Source of the DNA: Flavobacteriaceae bacterium
Lineage (GTDB): Bacteria > Bacteroidota > Bacteroidia > Flavobacteriales > Flavobacteriaceae
DNA: 7,682 bases
Direction of reading: 5' to 3'
Assembly: GCA_002702385.1 (NCBI GenBank)
Contig: NZZF01000055.1
Location: forward strand, 18,505-26,186
Positions within the stretch are counted from its first letter, which is position 1. The number at the start of each line of letters is the position of its first letter. This document shows positions 1 to 7,120 of this stretch, piece after piece. A program made the position numbers and the translations under genes. The notes beneath the pieces were generated by a model. The model saw only the letters and a program-made list of their open reading frames with translations. It was not told the origin of the DNA and did not search any database.

Positions 1-405
1 AGAGCAAAATGTAATTCACTAAAATCACTTCCAAATGAGTTTCTAATAATGTCTAACAATTTAACAAGTGGTTATCATAGAGATTTACAACTATACAAAG
101 AAAAAATAATACAAGCTATTAATGAAATTGTGAATTGTTTAGAAATCTTCAATTATTCAATAAAAAAAATAAGCGTACGAAAAGATATTCTTGAGGACAA
201 AAAATATAAATATATTTTCTCAGTTGAAAACCTTAATAAACTAGTAAAAAGTGGAAAAAGTTTTAGAGACTCATATAATCAAGTTTCAAATCAGATTAAA
301 AATGAGTCATTTGTTCCTGAAAGAAACATTAAACATGAGTTGGTAGGTGGAATTAATAATTTATGTCTTGATGAGATTGAATTAAAAATGCAAAAACTAC
401 TTTAA
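1..405 (+). CDS. argH: Argininosuccinate lyase, C-terminal part (5' end outside window)
   Basis: The reading frame is open from base 1 to the TAA at 403-405, giving 134 residues. The ATG at 49 is an internal methionine: the residues before it (ARCN-like RAKCN, then LPNEF) continue the same domain. ArgH cleaves argininosuccinate to arginine and fumarate in the cytosol, the last step of arginine synthesis, and works as a homotetramer. The identifying features are the SGYHRDLQL stretch at residues 24-32, followed by ILEDKKYKYIFSVENLNKLV and FRDSYNQV. These match, from memory, the C-terminal segment of Bacteroidota ArgH proteins. The catalytic signature of the lyase superfamily (GSSxMPxKxN) lies upstream of the window and cannot be checked. 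The usual NLPSGYHRD has Thr for Pro (NLTSGYHRD), and the segment near the C-terminus reads HELVGGINNLC where I recall HTHEGSIGNLC. The sulfatase gene begins 8 bp downstream. Confidence 0.88.
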   Translation, partial: RAKCNSLKSLPNEFLIMSNNLTSGYHRDLQLYKEKIIQAINEIVNCLEIFNYSIKKISVRKDILEDKKYKYIFSVENLNKLVKSGKSFRDSYNQVSNQIKNESFVPERNIKHELVGGINNLCLDEIELKMQKLL

Positions 406-413
406 TTCAAATT

Positions 414-1874
414 ATGAAAAGAATTCTTCTACTTTTATTTATAGCAACATTATATTCTTGTAAAAACACAAATTCAAATCCAAACATAATAATTTTTATT
501 GCCGATGATGTAAGTTGGGATGATTTCGGTTGCTATGGAAATACGAACGTAAAAACACCTAATATTGATGCATTAGCAAAAAATGGAATTATTTTTAAAA
601 ATGCATATTTGACAACAAGTTCATGCAGTCCAAGTAGAAACTCAATTCTTACAGGACGATATCCGCACAATACAGGAGCTGCTGAATTACATACTGAACC
701 TCCATTAGAAATGATATCGTTTGCTGAAATTCTAAAAAAAAATGGATATTTCACTCTTCAAGCAGGGAAATTTCATATGGGAGAATATGCAAAAAAAGGT
801 TTTAGTGAGGTTCATGACAAAAAAAAGATTAATGGTGACGGAGGAGAAAAATATTGGACAACTGCTATTAAAGAAAGACCAAAAAACAAACCTTTTTTTA
901 TGTGGTTTGCAGCATATGATGCCCACAGAGTTTGGGGTGAAAACAAATTCTCAGGCAAGCATGATCCAAAAAACATAAAGGTTCCTGAATATTTAATTGA
1001 TAGTGAATTGACTAGGAATGATTTAAGCAACTATTATGATGAAATCTATCGTTTTGACTTTTATATAGGTGAGGTTATTAAAAAACTGAAAAAACAAAAT
1101 GTTTTTGAAAACACTATGATTATAATAATGGCTGATAATGGAAGACCTTTTCCACACAGCAAAACAAGATTAAATGATCAAGGTGTAAAAACTCCATTTG
1201 TAGTTCATTTTCCTAAATTAAATCCTACAAGTAGAATAAGTAAAAGCTTAATTAGTTCTATTGACATCGCTCCGACATTAATTGATTTAGTTGAAATAGA
1301 GAAACCTAAAAGTTTTCAAGGAGTTAGTTTTTTAAACATTTTGAAAAGACCACACGAATCTTTTAGAAATTATATTTTTTCAGAACATAATTGGCATGAT
1401 TATGAATCTTATCAAAGGATGGTTAGAAATAAAAGATATTTATATATAAGAAATTCACGACCAAAATTTCCACAAGAAGGGCCATTGGATGCAATTAATA
1501 GCCCTACATACATTGACCTTAAAAATGCTCAAAAAAATGGCACAATTTCAGAGATACAATCTGAAATATTTATTAATCCAAGACCCAAAGAAGAGCTTTA
1601 TGATTTATTTAAAGATCCATATCAGTTTAATAATCTTCTTTTAGATGAAAATAATTTTAATAAAAATCACATTGAGCTTAGTAGGGTTTTAAATAAATGG
1701 ATTACAGAAACTGCTGATAACATTCCTGAAAGTATAACAAAAGATTGGTATCTAAGAGAACAAGAACCATATAACGAATCTTCTTTATTAAAAACTGAAT
1801 TTCATGGAATCAGAGGAGAAATGCCTGGTAAATTAAAAAATGCAATAAAAATAAATAATAAAGGGCCTTTCTAA
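414..1874 (+). CDS. Lipoprotein sulfatase, S1 family, heparan N-sulfatase (SGSH)-like
   Basis: This 486-residue protein is a type I formylglycine-dependent sulfatase, which hydrolyses sulfate esters or N-sulfates, probably on a polysaccharide. The N-terminus (MKRILLLLFIATLYSC) is a lipoprotein signal with lipobox LYSC and Cys16 as the lipid anchor. After Cys16 comes KNTNSN, without an acidic surface-export signal, so a periplasm-facing anchor is the simpler guess. Visible sites are the metal ligands D31-D32 (IADDVSWDD), the CSPSR sulfatase signature with C71 as the residue converted to formylglycine and R75, GKFHMG (K119, H121), H171 in AAYDAHR, D241-N242 in ADNGRPFP, and K250. The SSCSPSR and DNGxPFP motifs, the later EHNWHDYESYQRMVR and the C-terminal PRPKEELYDLFKDP fit the SGSH-like branch. 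The length is normal and nothing looks broken. The true substrate is unknown: no polysaccharide-degrading neighbour, SusC/D pair or maturase lies in the window. The start is ATG 414, giving the full signal peptide; no Shine-Dalgarno is seen. Confidence 0.9.
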   Translation: MKRILLLLFIATLYSCKNTNSNPNIIIFIADDVSWDDFGCYGNTNVKTPNIDALAKNGIIFKNAYLTTSSCSPSRNSILTGRYPHNTGAAELHTEPPLEMISFAEILKKNGYFTLQAGKFHMGEYAKKGFSEVHDKKKINGDGGEKYWTTAIKERPKNKPFFMWFAAYDAHRVWGENKFSGKHDPKNIKVPEYLIDSELTRNDLSNYYDEIYRFDFYIGEVIKKLKKQNVFENTMIIIMADNGRPFPHSKTRLNDQGVKTPFVVHFPKLNPTSRISKSLISSIDIAPTLIDLVEIEKPKSFQGVSFLNILKRPHESFRNYIFSEHNWHDYESYQRMVRNKRYLYIRNSRPKFPQEGPLDAINSPTYIDLKNAQKNGTISEIQSEIFINPRPKEELYDLFKDPYQFNNLLLDENNFNKNHIELSRVLNKWITETADNIPESITKDWYLREQEPYNESSLLKTEFHGIRGEMPGKLKNAIKINNKGPF

Positions 1875-1898
1875 TCAAATATGAATAGGCCTGTTTTC
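1863..1898. terminator. Possible bidirectional terminator between convergent sulfatase and lpdA
   Basis: GGCCT at 1864-1868 pairs with AGGCC at 1887-1891, with one more G-U pair possible (1863/1892), around an 18-base loop that contains both stop codons. On the + strand the stem is followed by a short T run (1894-1897). On the - strand it is followed by a T-rich tail (complement of roughly 1843-1862). A shared terminator would suit two genes that meet with no spacer. The stem is short and the loop large, so this is only a candidate. Confidence 0.3.
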
Positions 1899-3278
1899 AA
1901 GAGCAGAAAGAGCAGCTTCTTTCATCGCTTCTGAATATGTTGGATGAGGATGACTCATCATTGATATATCTTCACAGGAAGCTCTAAATTCCATTGCTGT
2001 AACACCTTCAACAATTAAATCTGCAGCTCTTGCGCCAATAATGTGAACACCTAAAATTTCATCAGACTTAGAATCTGCTAATATTTTTACAAAACCATCT
2101 AAGTCATTACTAGCTCTAGACCTTCCTAAAGCTCTCATTGGAAATTTACCAACTTTGAAATCAACATTATCATTAGTTAATTGATCTTCTGTTTTTCCAA
2201 CTGAAGCAACTTCAGGCCATGTATAAATAACATTTGGAATGAGGTTATAATCTATGTGAGGTTTTTGATTTTTTAGCATTTCTGCAACTGCTATTCCTTC
2301 TTCTTCAGCTTTGTGAGCAAGCATTGGGCCATTGATTACGTCTCCAATAGCATATATATTCTCTGAAGATGTTTGAAACTTATCATTTACCTCTATTTTA
2401 CCGTTTTGGTTATAATTAACTTTAGCATTTTTAAGATTTAATCCATCTGTATATGCTTTTCTGCCTACAGAAACAAGACAGTAATCACAATCAAATTCAA
2501 TTATTTTATCGTTACCATCTTTAGCTTTAACAATAACTGAGTTGCCATCAGAATTAGCCTCAAAAACTTCATGAGATAAATAAAATTTAATTTTTTCTTT
2601 CTTTAAGACTTTCAATAATTCCTTAGAAATATCTTTATCCATAAAAGGTGTAATCTTATCAGAATATTCAATAACTGATACCTCAGATCCAAGTCTTTTA
2701 TAGACTTGACCAAGTTCTAAGCCTATAACACCTCCTCCAATAATTACTAAATGTTTTGGAACTTCTTTTAAGGATAAAGCTTCAGTTGATGTTATAATTC
2801 TTTGTTTATCAATGCTTATAAAAGGAAGAGAAATCGGTTTTGATCCTGTTGCAATAATACATTTGTCAAAGTATATAGGATTATCATAACCTTCAACAGA
2901 AATTGATGATGAATCAATAAATGATCCTAAACCATTAAATACTGTAATCTTGTTTTTATCCATAAGAAAATCAATTCCCTTCACAGTCTGATTAACAACA
3001 TTATTCTTTCTGTTAATCATTTTATTAAAATCTAACTTAACCTCTCCATCAATCTCAATACCATGGTCTGAAGCATTTTTTAGAATATCATGGTAGTGAT
3101 GAGATGAATCTAAAAGGGATTTAGATGGAATACAACCGACATTAAGACATGTTCCACCTAATGAATTATATTTTTCGATAATTGCAGTTTTAAAACCTAG
3201 CTGAGATAATCTTATAGCACAAACGTATCCACCAGGACCTGATCCAATAACAACTACATCAAATTTGTTTGTTGACAT
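1875..3278 (-). CDS. lpdA: Dihydrolipoyl dehydrogenase (E3)
   Basis: This 467-residue flavoprotein reoxidises dihydrolipoamide with NAD+. It is the shared E3 subunit of the pyruvate, 2-oxoglutarate and branched-chain 2-oxoacid dehydrogenase complexes and of the glycine cleavage system. Domains in order: the FAD-binding fold with GSGPGG (G12, G14, G17); the redox-active disulfide in GGTCLNVGCIPSK (C44, C49); the NAD-binding fold with GGGVIGLE (about 181-188); the second FAD motif YAIGDV (309-314); and the dimerisation domain with HPHPTYSE, carrying the catalytic His445-Glu450 pair. Length and all key residues are normal. The start is the ATG at 3278-3276, giving MSTNKFDVVVIGSG. The frame also opens at a TTG six codons upstream (3296), which adds nothing recognisable and overlaps the promoter candidate. 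The gene stands alone, with no E1 or E2 gene in the window. It converges on the sulfatase (adjacent stop codons) and diverges from nhaC across about 100 bp. A related disulfide reductase such as mercuric reductase is unlikely given the close fit to E3. Confidence 0.96.
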   Translation of the reverse strand: MSTNKFDVVVIGSGPGGYVCAIRLSQLGFKTAIIEKYNSLGGTCLNVGCIPSKSLLDSSHHYHDILKNASDHGIEIDGEVKLDFNKMINRKNNVVNQTVKGIDFLMDKNKITVFNGLGSFIDSSSISVEGYDNPIYFDKCIIATGSKPISLPFISIDKQRIITSTEALSLKEVPKHLVIIGGGVIGLELGQVYKRLGSEVSVIEYSDKITPFMDKDISKELLKVLKKEKIKFYLSHEVFEANSDGNSVIVKAKDGNDKIIEFDCDYCLVSVGRKAYTDGLNLKNAKVNYNQNGKIEVNDKFQTSSENIYAIGDVINGPMLAHKAEEEGIAVAEMLKNQKPHIDYNLIPNVIYTWPEVASVGKTEDQLTNDNVDFKVGKFPMRALGRSRASNDLDGFVKILADSKSDEILGVHIIGARAADLIVEGVTAMEFRASCEDISMMSHPHPTYSEAMKEAALSALENRPIHI

Positions 3279-3285
3279 TCTTTTA

Positions 3286-3293
3286 CAAAAATA
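3286..3293 (-). promoter_or_regulatory. Candidate Bacteroidota -7 box for lpdA (TATTTTTG)
   Basis: On the minus strand TATTTTTG fits the Bacteroidota -7 consensus TAnnTTTG exactly, and it is the only such match in the gap in that direction. No good TTTG -33 box is seen; the nearest T-rich tract (TTTT) lies roughly 19 bases upstream. Only 7 bases separate the box from the lpdA ATG, so the transcript would have almost no leader. In DNA this A+T-rich, a chance match is quite possible. Confidence 0.35.
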
Positions 3294-3326
3294 CAAATAC
3301 TCAATAATTAAAAATGATTTTAATAG

Positions 3327-3357
3327 TTTATTTTAAGATGTATAAAGATGATTTTTG
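3327..3357 (+). promoter_or_regulatory. Candidate Bacteroidota-type promoter for the nhaC-ftsK-lolA unit
   Basis: GATTTTTG at 3350-3357 differs from the -7 consensus TAnnTTTG at one base. TTTA at 3327-3330 differs from the -33 TTTG at one base, and the spacing is 19 bases, within the usual range. Transcription would begin around 3361-3366, shortly before the candidate nhaC starts at 3377 and 3392. This is the only substantial gap upstream of the three-gene unit, so its promoter is expected here. Both boxes are imperfect. Confidence 0.35.
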
Positions 3358-3391
3358 AATATATTAGCATTTCAGTATGGGTGAGAAAAAA

Positions 3392-4825
3392 ATGAATATT
3401 GAAAATCAAAAAACAATTTCTCTTTTTGATTCAATAGCACCAATAATAATACTTGTTACTTTACTATATATAAATGTCAGTATTTTTGGTGATGATTCTT
3501 TAGATGGTTCTAATCAACTTATTCTTTTAACAGGTGCTGCTATTGCTTTTGTTTTTGGTATTAAAAACAAAATAAAAGCAGAAAAAATTTTTAAAACAAT
3601 TTCTGAAAATTTAAAATCAATAAGTATTCCAATAATTATATTATTATTAGTTGGAGGGCTTTCTGGAAGCTGGTTAGTTAGCGGAATTATTCCATCTATG
3701 ATTTACTATGGTTTAAAATTGATTAATGCATCATTTTTTTTACCAACATGTGTGATTATAAGTGCAATTGTAGCATTAGCAACTGGAAGTAGTTGGTCTA
3801 CATCAGCTACAATAGGGATTGGATTAATAGGAATTGGCAAAGCATTGGGTTTTGATTTAGGTTTAGTTGCAGGTGCTGTAATTTCAGGAGCCTATTTTGG
3901 AGATAAAATGTCGCCATTAAGTGACACAACTAACTTAGCTGCAGCAGTTTCAGGATCTAATCTATTTGAGCATATTAAATATATGACTATTACAACTGTT
4001 CCTACGATTATCATTACCTTAATATTTTTCACTCTTTACAATATTTTCAATCTACCAAATCAAACAGTTGAGAATATGCAGTATATAGAATCTATTAAAG
4101 ACTATTTTTATATATCCCCTATTCTATTTATTGTACCATTAATCGTAATTCTACTTATTGTAAAAAAAATCAATCCTGTAATTTCTCTTTTTATAGGTAT
4201 TATGACAGCTGCTCTTTTGTTTTTAATTTTTCAAAATGATCTAATTCTTAATTTTTCTAAAGAAACTGGACAAAACACATATCAAATAATAATAAATTCC
4301 ATCGTTTCTGAAACAAGTATTAAAACTGATACAGGTTTTTTAAATGAGCTATTTTACTCAGGTGGAATGAAAGGAATGTTAAATACTATATGGTTAACAA
4401 TTTCTGCTATGATTTTTGGTGGTGTAATGGAATCAATTGGAGCTCTGAAAAGAATTTCTGTTTATCTTTTAAATAAAGCAAAATCTACGATTGGCTTATT
4501 TTCAAGTACAATTATTAGTTGTTTAACAGTCAATGTATCAGCGTCAGATCAATACTTGGCTATTGTAATACCTGGAAAAATGTTTTCTCAGGCATATAAA
4601 GACAGAAAATTATCAAGTTTAAATTTAAGTAGAACAATTGAAGATTCTGGAACAGTAACATCAGTTTTAATTCCATGGAACACATGTGGAGCTTATCAAG
4701 CAGGTGTTTTGAATGTTAGTGTTCTAGATTATTTTATATACGCTATATTTAACTGGCTAAGTCCAATAACAACTTTAATTATAGCTTCAATTGGATACAA
4801 AATCAAGAAATTAAATGAAAAATAA
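3392..4825 (+). CDS. nhaC: NhaC-family Na+/H+ antiporter
   Basis: This is an inner-membrane secondary transporter of 477 residues (482 from the alternative ATG at 3377), close to the family's usual length. It probably exchanges Na+ for H+ and so helps control pH and sodium. Hydrophobic segments run along its whole length, about 10-12 by eye. Family signatures are ATGSSWSTSATIG (about residues 130-142), GAYFGDKMSPLSDTTNLAA (about 167-185), TVNVSASDQYLAIVIPGKMF and, near the C-terminus, SGTVTSVLIPWNTCGAYQAGV. The polar and charged residues in the SDTTN and SASD stretches are likely in the ion path. I prefer the ATG at 3392: it follows a run of A residues typical of Bacteroidota starts, with GGGTGA 7 bases upstream, and it leaves an N-terminus like that of relatives. 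The ATG at 3377 is in frame and cannot be excluded. The end overlaps ftsK by 11 bp. The family also contains organic-acid exchangers (malate/lactate, MleN), so the exact substrate is not settled. Confidence 0.88.
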   Translation: MNIENQKTISLFDSIAPIIILVTLLYINVSIFGDDSLDGSNQLILLTGAAIAFVFGIKNKIKAEKIFKTISENLKSISIPIIILLLVGGLSGSWLVSGIIPSMIYYGLKLINASFFLPTCVIISAIVALATGSSWSTSATIGIGLIGIGKALGFDLGLVAGAVISGAYFGDKMSPLSDTTNLAAAVSGSNLFEHIKYMTITTVPTIIITLIFFTLYNIFNLPNQTVENMQYIESIKDYFYISPILFIVPLIVILLIVKKINPVISLFIGIMTAALLFLIFQNDLILNFSKETGQNTYQIIINSIVSETSIKTDTGFLNELFYSGGMKGMLNTIWLTISAMIFGGVMESIGALKRISVYLLNKAKSTIGLFSSTIISCLTVNVSASDQYLAIVIPGKMFSQAYKDRKLSSLNLSRTIEDSGTVTSVLIPWNTCGAYQAGVLNVSVLDYFIYAIFNWLSPITTLIIASIGYKIKKLNEK

Positions 4826-7118
4826 TTCTAAAACCATATTAGGTTCCTTTTTAGTTATTTTCTCATTATTGATAACAATATCAATTTTTTCGTTTATTAA
4901 TACATGGCAAGATGATCAATCTCTTATTAATAACATATTTAGTTCAAATGAAAAAGTAGAAAATATTGGTAATAAAATAGGCTTTTTTGTCTCTTATTAT
5001 CTTGTTTACGCTGGCTTTGGTATAGGCTCATTATTAATTTGTTTTAATATTTTAATTATTGGTCTATCGTTAGCTTTAGACAGAGGTTTAAATAAAATAA
5101 TTAAAAGATCTTTTCTACTATTATCATTATGTATTTGGATTTCTATTTTCTGTGGTTATTTTATAAATAATAAAATTTATTCTGGTGTATTTGGTTTTGA
5201 AGCTAAAAACCTAATAATAAACTTCTCAGGAGATGTTGGGTTAATACTTCTTTTAATTTTTGGTTTTATTGTTTTTATGATTTTAGTTTTAAAAATTACT
5301 CCTTTAAAGACTTATAATTTTATTAAGGTATTAATTGAAAATATTTTTGAAAAAATTAAAATCACTAATGAGAAAAGTTTAGATGAAACTATAGAGAATA
5401 TAGATGAAGAAAAAGTTGAAAATAAATTTGTTTTTAAAAACGAAAAAGAAAATCAACAAATAAAACCAACAATAGAAAACTTTTCAAAAATTGATTCCGA
5501 AGAAGAAAAAAATATTGATAAAAATATTGATGAGGAAATAGAAATGAAAGTTGAAGAAATTAGTGACGAAGAGAGAATTAAATCAGAATCTGAAAATATT
5601 TTAAAGAAACATGGCGAATATGATCATACATTAGAGTTAAAAGGTTTTAAACAGCCACAGATAAAAATTTTATCAGAGCATAACAATGATGGAGTTATTA
5701 CAATTAATCAAGAAGAATTAGAAGAAAATAAGGAAAAAATTATTGATACTTTAAAAAATTACAAAATTGGTATTGACAAAATAAAAGCAACTATAGGACC
5801 TACAGTAACTTTATATGAAATTATTCCTGAAGCTGGAATTAGAATTTCTAAAATTAAAAGCTTAGAAGATGATATTGCATTATCATTATCTGCCCTTGGA
5901 ATTAGAATAATAGCTCCAATTCCAGGAAAAGGAACTATTGGAATTGAAGTTCCAAATAAAAACAGAAAAACCGTCTCAATGAAGTCTTTAATTTCATCTA
6001 AAAAATTTCAAGATGCTGAGATGGAGCTACCATTAGCTTTGGGTAAAACAATTAGTAATGAAACTTTTGTTGTTGATTTATCAAAAATGCCTCATTTGCT
6101 TATGGCAGGTGCTACCGGTCAAGGTAAATCAGTTGGTATTAATTCTATTATAACATCTCTACTTTACAAAAAACATCCATCAGAAATTAAGTTTATTCTA
6201 GTAGATCCTAAAAAAGTAGAGCTAACATTATTTAACAAAATTGAGAGACATTATTTAGCTAAACTTCCTGATTCAGATGAAGCAATTATTACAGAAAATA
6301 AAACCGTGATAAAGACATTGAACTCGCTTTGTATTGAAATGGAACAACGTTATGATTTACTAAAAAATGCAATGTGCAGAAACATCAAAGAATATAATTT
6401 AAAATTTAAGAAAAGGAAGTTAAACCCTAATGATGGACATAAATTCCTTCCTTATTTGGTATTAGTTGTTGATGAGTTTGCAGATTTAATTATGACAACA
6501 GGTAAAGAAGTTGAAACTCCTATTGCAAGATTGGCTCAATTAGCGAGAGCTGTAGGAATTCACTTATTAATTGCCACGCAAAGGCCATCAGTCAATGTTA
6601 TAACTGGTCTTATAAAAGCTAATTTTCCTGCAAGAATTGCATTTAGAGTTACATCAAAAGTTGATTCTAGAACTATACTAGATTCAGGTGGAGCTGATCA
6701 GTTAATTGGAAGAGGAGATATGTTATTTACACAAGGAAATGATTTGATTAGATTACAATGCGGTTTTGTTGATACAGATGAAATTGAAAAAATAACTGAT
6801 ATAATAGGTTCACAAAAAGGATACTCAGATGCTTACATTCTTCCAGAGTTTATTGAAGAAGATAAAATTCAGAACAACACAGTCAATATAGAAGATAGAG
6901 ATCCTTTATTTAGAGAAGCAGCTGAAGTAATTGTAACAGCTCAGCAAGGTTCTGCATCATTAATTCAAAGAAAAATGAAGCTTGGATATAATAGAGCTGG
7001 AAGAATTATTGATCAACTTGAAGCTGCAGGAATTGTCGGTCATTTTGAAGGAAGTAAAGCCAGATCTGTGTTAGTAAAAAATCTGGTTGAATTGGATCAA
7101 TTATTGAATAATGAATAA
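4815..7118 (+). CDS. ftsK: DNA translocase FtsK
   Basis: FtsK (767 residues) is a septum-anchored ATPase that pumps chromosomal DNA during division and activates XerCD recombination at dif. The N-terminus has four membrane segments (about residues 8-27, 57-88, 99-117 and 138-161). A highly charged Glu/Lys/Asn-rich linker follows (about 165-270), in which NIDEE occurs twice (195-199 and 237-241). The motor has an alpha domain (about 290-390) and a RecA-like beta domain with Walker A GATGQGKS (432-439), Walker B LVVDEFADL (D553, E554), and the conserved LARAVGIHLLIATQRPSVNVITG and DSRTILDSGGADQLIGRGDML stretches. A winged-helix gamma domain (about 696-760; REAAEVIV to EGSKARSVLV) is the part that reads polar DNA motifs and contacts XerD. 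The linker is short compared with proteobacterial FtsK, as is common outside that group. The ATG at 4815 lies inside the last codons of nhaC, suggesting translational coupling. The lolA-like gene starts 2 bp after the stop. All key residues are present. Confidence 0.97.
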   Translation: MKNNSKTILGSFLVIFSLLITISIFSFINTWQDDQSLINNIFSSNEKVENIGNKIGFFVSYYLVYAGFGIGSLLICFNILIIGLSLALDRGLNKIIKRSFLLLSLCIWISIFCGYFINNKIYSGVFGFEAKNLIINFSGDVGLILLLIFGFIVFMILVLKITPLKTYNFIKVLIENIFEKIKITNEKSLDETIENIDEEKVENKFVFKNEKENQQIKPTIENFSKIDSEEEKNIDKNIDEEIEMKVEEISDEERIKSESENILKKHGEYDHTLELKGFKQPQIKILSEHNNDGVITINQEELEENKEKIIDTLKNYKIGIDKIKATIGPTVTLYEIIPEAGIRISKIKSLEDDIALSLSALGIRIIAPIPGKGTIGIEVPNKNRKTVSMKSLISSKKFQDAEMELPLALGKTISNETFVVDLSKMPHLLMAGATGQGKSVGINSIITSLLYKKHPSEIKFILVDPKKVELTLFNKIERHYLAKLPDSDEAIITENKTVIKTLNSLCIEMEQRYDLLKNAMCRNIKEYNLKFKKRKLNPNDGHKFLPYLVLVVDEFADLIMTTGKEVETPIARLAQLARAVGIHLLIATQRPSVNVITGLIKANFPARIAFRVTSKVDSRTILDSGGADQLIGRGDMLFTQGNDLIRLQCGFVDTDEIEKITDIIGSQKGYSDAYILPEFIEEDKIQNNTVNIEDRDPLFREAAEVIVTAQQGSASLIQRKMKLGYNRAGRIIDQLEAAGIVGHFEGSKARSVLVKNLVELDQLLNNE

Positions 7119-7120
7119 TT

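Noticed and set aside
49..405. A stand-alone 118-residue hypothetical protein starting at the ATG at 49
   Set aside because: The frame is open to base 1 and the upstream residues continue the ArgH domain, so this ATG is an internal methionine of a truncated argH.
533..1030. Open frames on the minus strand and in another plus frame inside the sulfatase gene (533-754, 732-926, 742-978, 812-1030)
   Set aside because: They lie wholly within a well-supported sulfatase, have no recognisable domains and read like out-of-frame translations of A+T-rich coding sequence.
1860..1870. The palindrome AAAGGGCCTTT as a terminator or protein-binding site by itself
   Set aside because: It has only one base at the centre, so it cannot form a hairpin. 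Its position at the end of the sulfatase codes for the last residues, and a lone 11-base palindrome is not enough evidence for an operator.
3279..3296. TTG start at 3296 giving a 473-residue lpdA product
   Set aside because: It adds six residues with no family match, uses a rarer start codon and covers the promoter candidate. The ATG at 3278 gives the normal N-terminus.
3279..3376. A riboswitch or small RNA in the divergent gap
   Set aside because: The region is about 100 bases and nearly all A/T, with no stable stem and no recognisable aptamer motif.
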